Shown piece after piece: positions 17,454 through 26,157 of a DNA stretch of 64,000 nucleotides; positions within the stretch are counted from its first letter, which is position 1, and the number at the start of each line of letters is the position of its first letter. The position numbers and the translations under genes were made by a program. Under the pieces are notes generated by a model. It saw only the letters and a program-made list of their open reading frames with translations, made no database searches and was not told where the DNA came from. The stretch is taken from the NCBI GenBank assembly GCA_944387035.1, contig CALXDJ010000010.1:1-64000 (forward strand), given 5' to 3'. The DNA is from an uncultured Oscillospiraceae bacterium (GTDB lineage: Bacteria; Bacillota; Clostridia; Oscillospirales; Oscillospiraceae).

Positions 17454-17490
17454 TAAAAAAGCCGGAGCAAGCGTAATATCGCTTGCTCCG
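17454..17490 (-). terminator. terminator of tRNA-Leu(UAG)
   Basis: CGGAGCAAGCG and CGCTTGCTCCG form a stem just past the tRNA 3' end, followed on the minus strand by a T-run (A-tract 17455-17460). Confidence 0.88.
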
Positions 17491-17494
17491 ACGG

Positions 17495-17578
17495 TGGTGC
17501 GCCTGAAGGGACTCGAACCCACACGCTAAAAGCACGAGAACCTAAATCTCGCATGTCTACCAATTCCATCACAGGCGC
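17495..17578 (-). tRNA. tRNA-Leu (anticodon UAG), CCA encoded
   Basis: Minus-strand cloverleaf: acceptor GCGCCTG pairs with CAGGCGC. The anticodon stem C-G-A-G-A/T-C-T-C-G encloses the loop TTTAGGT, giving anticodon TAG. There is a long class II variable arm, the T-loop GGTTCGAGTCC, and an encoded CCA. The U at position 34 would read CUA and other CUN codons. Confidence 0.95.
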
Positions 17579-17632
17579 ATATTTCGTTTGGAGAATATGG
17601 GCAGCAAACAGGGAAGCAAAATGAACACAAGA

Positions 17633-17682
17633 AGTATACCACAATCTCCGGCCTTGAACAACCTAAATTTCTGCGGTACAAT
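17633..17682. promoter_or_regulatory. divergent overlapping promoters, tRNA-Leu and pdxK
   Basis: Minus strand: TTGTTC (17656-17661) and TATACT (17633-17638), spacing 17, drive the tRNA. Plus strand: TTGAAC (17654-17659) and TACAAT (17677-17682), spacing 17, drive the kinase. The two -35 boxes overlap back to back, so the two promoters may compete for polymerase. Confidence 0.65.
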
Positions 17683-17723
17683 GAAAACACTCAACGAAAC
17701 TTCAGGAAACGAGGAACATCACC

Positions 17724-18596
17724 ATGCTGACCCCCCGGGTTGCCGCAATACACGATCTTTCCGGCTTTGGCCGCTGCTCTTTAACGGTTGCCATTCCCAT
17801 TCTTTCTGCTATGGGACTGCAGTGCTGTCCACTGCCGACAGCATTTCTCTCCACCCATACCGGTGGATTTGAAGGGTTTACCTTTCTGGATATGACGGAG
17901 GAAATGCCCCGGGTGGCCGCACACTGGAAGTCCCTGGACCTGCGGTTTCAGGCAATTTACAGCGGATTTTTGGGCAGTGTCCGGCAGATCGATATTGTGG
18001 AGACCTTTATCCGGCAGTTTTGTCGGGAGGATACAATTGTGGTGGTGGATCCGGTCATGGGAGATGACGGCAGGGCATACCGCACCTATACGCCCCAGAT
18101 GTGCGCGGGGATGGCCCGCTTGGCGGAACTGGCGGATGTGATTACCCCCAATCTGACGGAGGCAGCGTTCCTTTTGAACAAGCCCTATGAGGAGCTGCCC
18201 AAAGACCCTGAGGGGCTGCGTGAGATTGTAACAGCGCTGAGCCTGCAGGGCAAGCGCTCGGTGGTGCTGACCGGTGTATCCCTGCAGGCGGGAAAAACCG
18301 GAGCCATGTGTTATGATGCGGCGACGGTGCAGATTGAGACGGTGCAGACGGATTTCGTGGCCCATCCCCTGCACGGAACCGGAGATGTGTTTGCCAGTGT
18401 GCTGACCGGTGCTTTGGTGAAAGGGGACGCACTGGTGTCTGCCGCAGCGCAGGCAGCGGAATTTGTGCGGCTCTGTGCGGTGCGGACTGTAGAGCAGGAC
18501 CTTCCTTTGCGGGAGGGTGTGGATTTTGAACCTCTGCTGGGCCTTTTGACACAGGATTCCCTGCGCAAAGCAACTGCGGCTGAAAAAATGTCTTGA
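17724..18596 (+). CDS. pdxK: pyridoxal/pyridoxamine kinase
   Basis: A 290-residue ribokinase-fold kinase of the PdxK/PdxY type, which phosphorylates pyridoxal, pyridoxamine or pyridoxine in vitamin B6 salvage. Motifs are H-D-L-S-G-F-G-R-C-S at the N-terminus (substrate lid), D-P-V-M-G-D-D-G near residue 112, I-T-P-N-L-T-E-A near 139, and the catalytic G-T-G-D-V-F-A near 217. Thiamine-precursor kinases (ThiD) are related, but the early S-G-F-G-R-C-S is typical of PdxK/PdxY. The ribosome binding site is CGAGGAAC. It is read from its own promoter and ends upstream of a serine hydrolase gene with 71 bases between. Confidence 0.9.
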   Translation: MLTPRVAAIHDLSGFGRCSLTVAIPILSAMGLQCCPLPTAFLSTHTGGFEGFTFLDMTEEMPRVAAHWKSLDLRFQAIYSGFLGSVRQIDIVETFIRQFCREDTIVVVDPVMGDDGRAYRTYTPQMCAGMARLAELADVITPNLTEAAFLLNKPYEELPKDPEGLREIVTALSLQGKRSVVLTGVSLQAGKTGAMCYDAATVQIETVQTDFVAHPLHGTGDVFASVLTGALVKGDALVSAAAQAAEFVRLCAVRTVEQDLPLREGVDFEPLLGLLTQDSLRKATAAEKMS

Positions 18597-18667
18597 CCTT
18601 CCCCTTGGGGGAAGGGATACCATATCGCACAGGAAACGCCCTGCGGGGTGGGAAAGGATGAGATGTG

Positions 18668-20755
18668 ATGAAGAGAAAACAATGGGCGGCTGCGCTGATG
18701 ACATTGGTGCTGATGCTGACCACGTCCCTGCCGGCCCTGGCAGCGGATACCCCTTCGGAGGAGGTTGCGGCCCCCAGCGAAGTGTCCCATGTGCCGTTGG
18801 AAGACGCGGTGCAGACGGCATGCACGGCCGCCATGGCCTACGGTGCCGCAGACAGCATTTCCTGGGCAGTATGGGAAGAGGGAGAGATTACCACATCGGG
18901 CAGCCTCCACGGACAGAGGGATGCGGCACAGGCATCTGCCGGAGCAGTATATGGAATCGGGTCTGTCAGCAAAATTTTTACCACGACGGCTGTGATGCAG
19001 CTGGTGGATCAGCACCGGATTTCCCTGGATGCGCCGGTGACGCAGTATCTGCCCGAATTCCGGATGGCAGATCCCCGCTACCGGCAGATTACCGTGCGGA
19101 TGCTGCTCAACCATTCCTCCGGGCTGATGGGATCTTCTTTGGAAAACGGATTGCTGTTTGACGATCCGGACCCCACTGCCACGGATACGCTGCTGGAGCG
19201 TCTTGCCACCCAGACTTTGAAAGCGGACCCCGGTGCCTACAGCGTCTATTGCAATGACGGATTCACCCTGGCGGAGCTGGTGGTGGAGGCTGTGAGCGGC
19301 CAGGACTTTATGGATTATGTCCGGGAGCACATTCTGGCCCCTGCAGGACTGGAGCACGTCTACGCCCCGGCGGATGCGCCGGATGCGCAGCTGGCGCCCA
19401 TTTATACCGGAACGGACCCGCGTCCTCTGCCGCAGGATTGTCTGAACGTAGTCGGCGCCGGCGGCATGTATGCCACGGCGGAGGATCTGGCGGTCTTTGG
19501 CGGCATCCTGACAGAAAATACCCTGCTCTCCCGGGAGATGCTGGACAAAACGGCAGCGGCGGAATATGACCGGGGCATTTGGCCGGAGGATACACTGGAC
19601 AGCCTGGCCTATGGCCTGGGATGGGACAATGTGCAGTGGTATCCCTTCAGCCAAAGTGACATCGTCGCGCTGACCAAAGGCGGAGATACCCTCTACTATC
19701 ACGCCGCCCTGGTCGTGCTTCCGGAATATCACATGGCTGCGGCGGTGCTGACCTCCGGAGGACTTTCTACCTATAATCAGTTGGCAGCGACCCGAATCCT
19801 CATTACGGCCCTGGAGGAGCAGGGCATTGATGTGGATGAGACCATTCCGACCCTGCCGGATGCCCAGCCCGCGGAGATGCCGGCGGAGCTGATGCAAAAC
19901 AGCGGATACTATGGTGCCACCGCGGCGCAGTATGAGATTTCGGTTTCCGAGGACGGGGTCCTCGCGATCCATTATCTCAATTACCCTGCGATTCCGGACC
20001 AGACCTTTACATATTATTCAGACGGCTCCTTCCGGGACGCGACCGGGACGGCGGCGCTGCGCTTTGTGCAGGAGGACAATGGGCAGACCTATCTCTATCA
20101 AAAGAGCGTTTCTCCGGTCCCGGAGCTCAGTGCCCTGCCGGTTTCCAATTACACAGCGGTCAAGCTGGAGGAAAACGACATTCCGGAAGCGGTGCAGGCT
20201 GTGTGGGACCGTGTGGCGGTGACCAGCGTGCTGCCGGTGAATGAAAAATACTCCTCCCAGGTGTATTTGTCCCTGGGCGGAGGATCTGCGGACACTGCAC
20301 TTACCACACTCGTTGAGATGGTGCCCGGTTATATCGGCAGCAGCCAGATTGTAGATGAGACCACAGCCCGCTATACCCTCCAGATTCCCGGTACGCAGGG
20401 GCGGGACGGCCAAAACTGGACGCTGGTGGAAACGGAGAACGGCACCTGGCTCCAAGTCAACGGCTCACTCTACATGCCCCAGGAGCTGGCAGCAGACCTC
20501 TATACCGGCAGCGGCTGGGCCTATACCACCGTGGGGGAAGAGGGCTATGCACGGTGGTATCAGGTAGGAGATGCCGCCGGAAGCACCATGACCGTCCAGC
20601 TGCCGGAGAATGCCGGTTTCTGGGTGTATGACGCCTCCGGTGCGGTCACGGCCTCTTCGGTATTGTGGGACGAGACCTCCGCTGTGCTGCCGGAAGGCGG
20701 CATGGTGGTCTTTGCCGGAGATCCCGGCGCCCGGTTCCACCTGCGGTTTTCCTGA
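18668..20755 (+). CDS. secreted serine hydrolase, class C β-lactamase fold
   Basis: A 695-residue exported protein. A signal peptide covers about 1-27 (cleaved near L-A-A-D). The penicillin-binding/β-lactamase domain lies at about 45-370, with the nucleophile motif S-V-S-K near residue 100 and the Tyr motif Y-C-N near 195. A KTG-like triad is not obvious; the segment T-K-G-G-D near 335 may fill that role. The C-terminal 300 residues are β-rich and of unknown fold. Such proteins include esterases and D-peptidases; resistance is not implied. The ATG at 18668 is preferred over GTG 18665 by spacing from AAAGGA. A weak CCTTCCCC/GGGGAAGG hairpin (18597-18616) lies between it and pdxK. Confidence 0.85.
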   Translation: MKRKQWAAALMTLVLMLTTSLPALAADTPSEEVAAPSEVSHVPLEDAVQTACTAAMAYGAADSISWAVWEEGEITTSGSLHGQRDAAQASAGAVYGIGSVSKIFTTTAVMQLVDQHRISLDAPVTQYLPEFRMADPRYRQITVRMLLNHSSGLMGSSLENGLLFDDPDPTATDTLLERLATQTLKADPGAYSVYCNDGFTLAELVVEAVSGQDFMDYVREHILAPAGLEHVYAPADAPDAQLAPIYTGTDPRPLPQDCLNVVGAGGMYATAEDLAVFGGILTENTLLSREMLDKTAAAEYDRGIWPEDTLDSLAYGLGWDNVQWYPFSQSDIVALTKGGDTLYYHAALVVLPEYHMAAAVLTSGGLSTYNQLAATRILITALEEQGIDVDETIPTLPDAQPAEMPAELMQNSGYYGATAAQYEISVSEDGVLAIHYLNYPAIPDQTFTYYSDGSFRDATGTAALRFVQEDNGQTYLYQKSVSPVPELSALPVSNYTAVKLEENDIPEAVQAVWDRVAVTSVLPVNEKYSSQVYLSLGGGSADTALTTLVEMVPGYIGSSQIVDETTARYTLQIPGTQGRDGQNWTLVETENGTWLQVNGSLYMPQELAADLYTGSGWAYTTVGEEGYARWYQVGDAAGSTMTVQLPENAGFWVYDASGAVTASSVLWDETSAVLPEGGMVVFAGDPGARFHLRFS

Positions 20756-20806
20756 ATATACATACAACATTACACTTGGGGCATCTGTCAGAGAAGATTG
20801 GCCAGC

Positions 20807-20847
20807 AAAAAAGCGATACCTGGTTTTTCGCCAGGTATCGCTTTTTT
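20807..20847 (+). terminator. intrinsic terminator of the serine hydrolase gene
   Basis: GCGATACCTGG (20813-20823) pairs with CCAGGTATCGC (20831-20841), flanked by A6 and T6. Confidence 0.92.
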
Positions 20848-20900
20848 CCCGTGTTCAGGGATTTTCACGGTTGGTGGTGGAAGTAGTTCACGGCTTGCAG

Positions 20901-20906
20901 TATAAT
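20901..20906 (+). promoter_or_regulatory. -10 element upstream of the zinc-ribbon gene
   Basis: A perfect TATAAT lies 46 bases before the start codon. No good -35 hexamer stands 16-18 bases upstream, so the promoter would need an activator or is weak. Confidence 0.4.
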
Positions 20907-20951
20907 TCAATTGATCCAATATGCAGCAAGTCGAAATTTGAAAGGGGCTGG

Positions 20952-21149
20952 ATGGTTTTGAATTGTCCGTTTTGCGGAAAAGAGATGATACAGGGTAAAG
21001 TGTGCAGCAATGAGGCATTATGGTGGCAGAACAGAGAAGATAAGCACCGTCTTAACGATGAAGACGGTTTTTTGGGAAGATTCAATGGCGACAGAATTAC
21101 CGCATACCGCTGTGAGAGGTGTAAAAAAATAATCATTGATGAAGAATAA
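20952..21149 (+). CDS. small zinc-ribbon protein (PF20097-like)
   Basis: A 65-residue protein. C-P-F-C-G-K-E-M at the N-terminus and C-E-R-C-K-K-I-I-I near the C-terminus form a four-cysteine zinc ribbon. A tryptophan pair (L-W-W) and a charged centre lie between. This ordering matches small Firmicutes proteins of the PF20097 type, whose function is unknown. AAAGGGG precedes the ATG. The surrounding DNA is clearly more AT-rich than neighbouring genes, which may mark it as acquired or poorly expressed. Confidence 0.75.
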   Translation: MVLNCPFCGKEMIQGKVCSNEALWWQNREDKHRLNDEDGFLGRFNGDRITAYRCERCKKIIIDEE

Positions 21150-21456
21150 GCAAAGAATGATAGTATCTTATTGTTCAGATATCTCCTTGTACAATGTAAA
21201 TTCTTTTTCGTTGACGAAATCCCCCTGTTCTGATGTTTCTCAATTTTAATACCAAAAAACGAACCGTTGATTTTCACACCGCCATGTGGGAGATCAGCGG
21301 TATTGTTTATCCTCATTTTATGCCGGAAATGAAAACACTCCACCCGCGCTGACGGGAGAAGGAGCAGGAAACGGCATGACCGAAGCCATGCCGTTCCTTC
21401 AAAACGCAATATTACCTTCTTACACCCACGCCATCCCGGCGGGGGTGTTGCTGATT
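21150..21456. other. intergenic region without a recognised gene
   Basis: 307 AT-rich bases between two convergent genes. The only structure I can name is a short hairpin ACGGCATG/CATGCCGT (21371-21394), a weak terminator candidate for the minus-strand gene at 21457. No ribosome-binding-site-led frame is convincing. Confidence 0.5.
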
Positions 21457-22416
21457 TCAGGAGGCCACAAAGAGATTGAGCTGGGAGATCAAAGCGGAGG
21501 CAGAGACGTAAGTGGTGCCGTTTTGCATGATGCTTGCGGCGGAGAGTTCGCTTCCGTCGCCGCAGACGATTGTACCGTGTCCGGGATCCACGGAAAGAAG
21601 CTTGGTCCCGTCGGCAAGGGCTACATTGGCGCCGGTCTTGGCATCCCAGAAGACCTTCAGGTCCAGGGCTTCCGCCACGGCCCGCAGGGGCAGCAGGGTT
21701 TCCCCGCCCGAGACGATGGCCTTCTCAGTCAAGACTTTGCCGCTGACGGTCAGCAGGCCGTCTTCTACGCAGGAAATATAGCCGCGGTAGGCATAGGGGA
21801 ATACCAGCACACGGGAGGGCTCCCCTTTCTGATTGGTCCAAACCAGCATCCGGGTGCCGGGAACCAGGTCCTCCAGGCGGACCGTGGTGTCTTCGGAGAA
21901 GGCGGTCAGCTCCGCCTGGTCGGTAATTTTGATGGTGGCGCCGTCAGAAGTGGTGACTTCTGTCCAGGTCAGGGCCGGAGGGGGATAAATGGCGATCATG
22001 GCCTGCGGGGTTACTGCGGAGATCTCATAATACTGGGGGACGCCGTAGTCCGCGGGAATATTGGCCAGGATCAAAATGGCCGTAGCCTGGGGCGGCAGGC
22101 TCAGGGTCATGACGGGGCCCATCCAGGCGTAAACCGTCTCCCCGTCTTTGAGCTCAGAGAGCTCCATGGGTTCGCCGGTCACGGCATCGAGGCACAAAAT
22201 GTCCTCGCCGTGGAGAATGACGGAGTTGAGGGCTTCTGTGCTGGAGTTTTCCACCAGCAATCCGCCGTCTTCCAGATGGGTCAGAGTGCCCCATACGCGG
22301 ACGGGACCGGGCGACGGGGTGAGTGCGGGGCCTTCGGTTTCCGCGGCAGCTGCCGGAAGACACAGCAGTACGGTGCAAAGCAGCAGAGAAACCAATGCGA
22401 AAAGCCGTTTTTTCAT
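21457..22416 (-). CDS. exported protein with copper-amine-oxidase N-terminal-like domain
   Basis: A 319-residue secreted protein. A signal peptide covers about 1-25 (ends P-A-A-A-A-E). The central part is β-rich, with an OB-like stretch near residues 45-190. The C-terminal 100 residues match the copper amine oxidase N-terminal (stalk) pattern: L-P-L-R-A-V-A-E-A-L, then a paired-strand repeat ending T-T-Y-V-S-A-S-A-L. That domain is common on Clostridia surface proteins and does not imply amine oxidase activity. The start at 22416 has AAAGGA eight bases upstream; ATG 22425 overlaps that site. Role unknown. Confidence 0.82.
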   Translation of the reverse strand: MKKRLFALVSLLLCTVLLCLPAAAAETEGPALTPSPGPVRVWGTLTHLEDGGLLVENSSTEALNSVILHGEDILCLDAVTGEPMELSELKDGETVYAWMGPVMTLSLPPQATAILILANIPADYGVPQYYEISAVTPQAMIAIYPPPALTWTEVTTSDGATIKITDQAELTAFSEDTTVRLEDLVPGTRMLVWTNQKGEPSRVLVFPYAYRGYISCVEDGLLTVSGKVLTEKAIVSGGETLLPLRAVAEALDLKVFWDAKTGANVALADGTKLLSVDPGHGTIVCGDGSELSAASIMQNGTTYVSASALISQLNLFVAS

Positions 22417-22522
22417 GGAAATCATCCTTTCCGGAGCAGGAACTGCTCCCTGGCTGTGTGCCCACGGAGTGGGGGTTCTATGAGAAAAGACGCAGGGGCG
22501 GAAAAAAAGTTCCCAATTTTCC

Positions 22523-22553
22523 AAAAAAGCTGCCCGGCATTTTGCCGGGCAGC
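22523..22553 (-). terminator. intrinsic terminator of typA
   Basis: GCTGCCCGGCA (22529-22539) and TGCCGGGCAGC (22543-22553) form an 11-bp stem, with a U-run on the minus strand (22523-22528). Confidence 0.9.
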
Positions 22554-22575
22554 GGAAACGCTGTGGAAAACAGGA

Positions 22576-24402
22576 TTATGCCTTTTTGCCGTGCAGGGCC
22601 TTCATGCGCTTTTCGTGATCCAGAATGGCTTTGCGCATCCGCAGACTCTTGGGAGTGACCTCCAGCAGCTCGTCGTCTGCCAGGAACTCCAGGCACTGCT
22701 CCAGGCTCATCTGGCGGGGCGGGGTCAGCCGCAGGGCATCGTCGGAGCCGGAGGCACGGGTGTTGGTCAGCTGCTTTTTCTTGCAGACGTTGACGGTCAT
22801 ATCCTCGCTGCGGGGGCTGACGCCGATGATCATGCCGCCGTATACCGGCACGCCGGCGCCGATGAAGAGGGTGCCGCGCTCTTGGGCGTTGTACAGACCG
22901 TAGGTAATGGACTCGCCGGTCTCGAAGGAGATCATGGAGCCGTTGCCGCGGCGGGAGATGTCGCCCTTATAGGGAGCGTAGGAGTCGAACACGGAGGCCA
23001 TGATGCCCTCGCCGCGGGTGTCGGTGAGGAAGTCGTTGCGGTAGCCGAACAATCCGCGGGCAGGCACCAGGAATTCCACCTTCATGCGGTCGCCCACGGG
23101 GGTCATCTCCAGCATGTCGGCCTTGCGCTGGCCCAGCTTTTCGATGACGGCACCCACGCAGTCGCCGGGGACGTCCACCACCAGCCGCTCAATGGGCTCG
23201 CACTTGACACCGTCGATTTCCTTGTAGAGCACGCGGGCGGGGGAGACCTGGAATTCATAGCCCTCCCGGCGCATGGTCTCGATCAGGATGGACAGGCTCA
23301 TCTCGCCGCGGCCTGCCACGTTGAAGGCCGTGTCACGGTCGGTTTCGGTCACCCGCAGGGACACGTCCTTCAGGGTTTCCCGGAACAGCCGCTCCCGCAG
23401 CTGGCGGGAGGTAACGAACTTGCCTTCCCGGCCGGCGAAGGGAGAGTCGTTGACGGAGAAGGTCATCTCCAGGGTGGGGGCGCTGATCTTCACGAAGGGC
23501 AGGGCCTCCACGGCGTCGGGCGCGCAGATGGTATCGCCGATGGTGATATCGGGGATACCGCTCATGGCAATGATGTTGCCGGCAGTGGACTGGGTCACGG
23601 CTTTCCGGCTCAGACCCTCGAACTCATAGATGGCCGTGGCCTTGGCCTTGCGCAGGACGGCGTCGGGCGCGTGGTAGTTGCACACGGCGATCTCCTGATT
23701 CTGCTTCAGGGTGCCGCGCTCAATGCGGCCGATGGCAATCCGGCCCACAAACTCGTTGTAGTCAATGGAGCTGACCAGCATCTGGAAGGGCTGATCGGTG
23801 TCCGCTTCAGGAGCGGGGATATACTCCAGGATGGTGTCGAAGAGGGGCTTGAGGTCTTCGCCCGCCACGTCGGGAGAGTAGGAGGCAGTGCCCTGACGGC
23901 CGGAGCAGAAGAGCATGGGGGAGTCCAGCTGCTCGGGCGTGGCGTCCAGATCCATCAGCAGCTCCAGAACCTCATCGATGACTTCGTGGATCCGCTGGTC
24001 CGGACGGTCAATCTTGTTGACCACCACGATGACACGGTGGCCAAGCTCCAGCGCCTTGGAGAGGACGAAGCGGGTCTGGGGCATGGGGCCCTCGGCAGCG
24101 TCCACCAGCAAGATGACGCCGTTTACCATCTTCAAAATGCGCTCGACTTCGCCGCCGAAGTCCGCGTGGCCCGGGGTGTCGACCACGTTGATCTTCACAT
24201 CTTTATAGCGAATGGCAGTGTTTTTGGCCAGAATCGTGATGCCGCGCTCCCGCTCCAGGTCGCCGGAGTCCATGACACGGTCCACAACCTCCTGGTTTTC
24301 CCGGTAGGCGCCGCCCTGCTTGAGCATTTCATCGACCAGAGTGGTTTTGCCGTGGTCAACGTGGGCAATGATGGCTACGTTTCTCAGCTGCTCGTTCTTC
24401 AT
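22576..24402 (-). CDS. typA: translational GTPase TypA/BipA
   Basis: A 608-residue ribosome-associated GTPase related to EF-G and LepA. It helps 50S assembly and growth under stress. G1 is A-H-V-D-H-G-K-T at residues 13-20; G2 lies in R-G-I-T-I-L-A-K; G3 is D-T-P-G-H at about 75; G4 is N-K-I-D at about 130. Domains II, III, V and the TypA-specific C-terminal domain follow, with the G-R-G-E-M-S-L-S-I motif. Length is normal. The start at 24402 is where homology begins and has AAAGGGA upstream. Longer upstream reading runs through the promoter and is not used. It is monocistronic. Confidence 0.97.
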   Translation of the reverse strand: MKNEQLRNVAIIAHVDHGKTTLVDEMLKQGGAYRENQEVVDRVMDSGDLERERGITILAKNTAIRYKDVKINVVDTPGHADFGGEVERILKMVNGVILLVDAAEGPMPQTRFVLSKALELGHRVIVVVNKIDRPDQRIHEVIDEVLELLMDLDATPEQLDSPMLFCSGRQGTASYSPDVAGEDLKPLFDTILEYIPAPEADTDQPFQMLVSSIDYNEFVGRIAIGRIERGTLKQNQEIAVCNYHAPDAVLRKAKATAIYEFEGLSRKAVTQSTAGNIIAMSGIPDITIGDTICAPDAVEALPFVKISAPTLEMTFSVNDSPFAGREGKFVTSRQLRERLFRETLKDVSLRVTETDRDTAFNVAGRGEMSLSILIETMRREGYEFQVSPARVLYKEIDGVKCEPIERLVVDVPGDCVGAVIEKLGQRKADMLEMTPVGDRMKVEFLVPARGLFGYRNDFLTDTRGEGIMASVFDSYAPYKGDISRRGNGSMISFETGESITYGLYNAQERGTLFIGAGVPVYGGMIIGVSPRSEDMTVNVCKKKQLTNTRASGSDDALRLTPPRQMSLEQCLEFLADDELLEVTPKSLRMRKAILDHEKRMKALHGKKA

Positions 24403-24465
24403 AAACTGAACGTCCCTTTCTTTCTCTGTTCCGGTATATCGGCAGATTTTCACATACAGTCCGTT

Positions 24466-24494
24466 ATTATAGTCTGATTTTTCCCGCTTTTCAA
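24466..24494 (-). promoter_or_regulatory. σA promoter of typA
   Basis: Minus-strand TTGAAA (24489-24494) and TATAAT (24466-24471), spacing 17, giving a leader of about 57 bases. Confidence 0.85.
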
Positions 24495-24619
24495 GGTAAA
24501 ACTCCACATTTTTCAGAAAAAACATGAAGATTTCTCCGGCGCTTTTCCCCAAAGCCCGAGACCGCTTTTTTTCCACAAAGAACCGGGAGAACCCGGGCGT
24601 TTTTTTGGATTCGGCAGCA

Positions 24620-24648
24620 TTGCTTCTGCACCCGGCGGGCATTATAAT
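24620..24648 (+). promoter_or_regulatory. σA promoter of serA
   Basis: TTGCTT (24620-24625) and TATAAT (24643-24648), spacing 17. Between this and the typA promoter (24495-24619) I see no other feature. Confidence 0.8.
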
Positions 24649-24654
24649 AGGAGA

Positions 24655-24740
24655 TGCTGTGACGGAAGCGGCGCCAGCGCCGCACGTTCCGCCGCAAGTA
24701 TCGTGGCCCGCTGGGGCCACCCAATGGAGGCTTATGTGCC
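24655..24740 (+). promoter_or_regulatory. structured 5' leader of serA
   Basis: The leader holds two GC-rich hairpins: GCGGCG/CGCCGC near 24667-24682, and GTGGCCC/GGGGCCAC at about 24705-24722. The second ends shortly before the ribosome binding site TGGAGG (24725-24730). There is no U-run, so it is not a terminator. It may tune translation. I do not recognise a known riboswitch class. Confidence 0.4.
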
Positions 24741-25907
24741 ATGTATCACATCAAAACGTTCAACAAGATCTCTCCTGTAGGGCTGAACAAATTCGACCCG
24801 GAGTGCTATGCCGTTGGAGATGACGAGCAGAACGAGGACGGCATTCTGGTGCGGTCCGCCAAGCTCCACGACTATGCGTTTCCGGAGAATTTGCTGGCCA
24901 TCGCCCGGGCGGGTGTGGGTGTGAACAACATCCCCCTGGACCGCTGCTCCGAGACGGGCATCGCGGTGTTCAACACCCCCGGCGCCAATGCCAACGCCGT
25001 TAAGGAGCTGGTGCTGTGCGCCATGCTGATGGGCTCCCGGGATATTGTCGGGGGCATCGAGTGGGTCCGCAGTCAGGTGGCGGCCGGTGTGGATGTCACC
25101 ACGGTGGTGGAAAAGGGAAAGTCCGCCTTTGTGGGACCGGAGATCTATAAAAAGACGCTGGGCGTCATCGGCCTGGGTGCCATCGGCTCCCTGGTGGCCA
25201 ATGCGGCTCTGTCTTTGGGCATGGATGTCTACGGGTATGACCCGTTCCTCTCCGTGGACGCGGCACTGCGTCTGGACCGGCACATCCATGTGGTCAAGGA
25301 TATCAACGAGCTCTATAAGCGGGCCGATTATATTACCATTCACATTCACTTTACCGACAAGACCAAGGGCATGATTGATGCCAAGGCCATCGGCGCCATG
25401 AAGCGGGGCGTGCGGTTCATCAACCTGGCCCGGGGCGAGATTGTGGACGATGAGGCCATGCTGGCTGCTCTGGATACCGGCAAGGTGGCGGCCTACCTCA
25501 CGGATTTCCCCAACAACCGGATTGTCCAGGCACCCCATGTCATTGCCATGCCCCATCTGGGCGCCTCCACGCCGGAGAGCGAGCAGAACTGCGCGGCCAT
25601 GGCGGTGGAAGAGCTGCGGGACTATCTGGAAAACGGCAATATCCGCAACTCCGTCAACCTGCCCGCGGTGTCCATGGAGCGCAGCGGCGTCATGCGGATG
25701 TGCGTGATTCATAAGAACATCCCCGCCATGCTGGCCAGCATCACCACCCTGCTGAGTAAGGACGGGGTGAACGTGGAAAACCTGAGCAACAAGTCCAAGG
25801 GCGATTACGCCTATACCATGGTGGACCTGGGGACCCGGGTGGACGAGAGCGTCATCGAGGATGTGCGCAAGCTGGCCAACGTGATTCGGGTCCGGGTCAT
25901 CGAGTGA
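24741..25907 (+). CDS. serA: D-3-phosphoglycerate dehydrogenase
   Basis: A 388-residue 2-hydroxyacid dehydrogenase that oxidises 3-phosphoglycerate in the first step of serine synthesis. The substrate domain has R-A-G-V-G-V-N-N-I near residue 55 and F-N-T-P-G-A-N near 76. The nucleotide domain has G-V-I-G-L-G-A-I-G near 141. The catalytic Arg is in N-L-A-R-G-E, and the His is in M-P-H-L-G-A-S-T near residue 273. A C-terminal ACT-like domain (I-P-A-M-L-A-S-I-T-T-L-L) suggests serine feedback control. Length fits the short bacterial SerA form. serC is not adjacent here, unlike in many relatives. Confidence 0.93.
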   Translation: MYHIKTFNKISPVGLNKFDPECYAVGDDEQNEDGILVRSAKLHDYAFPENLLAIARAGVGVNNIPLDRCSETGIAVFNTPGANANAVKELVLCAMLMGSRDIVGGIEWVRSQVAAGVDVTTVVEKGKSAFVGPEIYKKTLGVIGLGAIGSLVANAALSLGMDVYGYDPFLSVDAALRLDRHIHVVKDINELYKRADYITIHIHFTDKTKGMIDAKAIGAMKRGVRFINLARGEIVDDEAMLAALDTGKVAAYLTDFPNNRIVQAPHVIAMPHLGASTPESEQNCAAMAVEELRDYLENGNIRNSVNLPAVSMERSGVMRMCVIHKNIPAMLASITTLLSKDGVNVENLSNKSKGDYAYTMVDLGTRVDESVIEDVRKLANVIRVRVIE

Positions 25908-25937
25908 GAAATCCCCCGCTGGTTTTCCGGCACTGAA

Positions 25938-25966
25938 TTGACAGACATTTGAAAATCGGGTACAAT
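25938..25966 (+). promoter_or_regulatory. σA promoter of tRNA-Arg
   Basis: TTGACA (25938-25943) and TACAAT (25961-25966) with 17-base spacing, about 15 bases before the tRNA 5' end. Confidence 0.88.
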
Positions 25967-25980
25967 ACGCTTTGTACCTT

Positions 25981-26057
25981 GTCTCCGTAGCTCAGCAGGA
26001 TAGAGCATTCGCCTCCTAAGCGAAAGGCCGCGCGTTCGAATCGCGCCGGGGACGCCA
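25981..26057 (+). tRNA. tRNA-Arg (anticodon CCU), CCA encoded
   Basis: The acceptor GTCTCCG pairs with CGGGGAC with one G-U pair. The anticodon stem TTCGC/GCGAA encloses CTCCTAA, giving anticodon CCT. The T-loop is GTTCGAATC and CCA is encoded. Confidence 0.96.
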
Positions 26058-26061
26058 AGCT

Positions 26062-26095
26062 GGAGCAAAGCACGCTTTGCTCCGGCCTTTTCTTT
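26062..26095 (+). terminator. terminator of tRNA-Arg
   Basis: GGAGCAAAG and CTTTGCTCC around CACG, followed by a T-rich tail (GGCCTTTTCTTTT). Confidence 0.88.
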
Positions 26096-26157
26096 TCGCC
26101 TGTGTTTGATTTGGAACCTGCGGTTCCTGAAAACCCCTTCCGAAGGAGGAGAGCTGC

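Noticed and set aside
17364..17490. Short GC-rich inverted repeats near the tRNA as a possible attachment site for a mobile element.
   Set aside because: They fit terminators; there is no integrase, no direct repeat of the tRNA end, and no change in gene content around.
18668..20755. Calling the serine hydrolase a β-lactamase resistance gene.
   Set aside because: The S-x-x-K and Y-x-N motifs define the fold only, the C-terminal half is unlike AmpC, and no regulator of the AmpR type is near.
21286..24477. A plus-strand open frame of 1063 codons.
   Set aside because: It is antisense to typA and to the stalk-protein gene, has unnatural Gly/Val/Asp-rich composition and no ribosome binding site. 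Long open frames opposite GC-rich genes are expected by chance.
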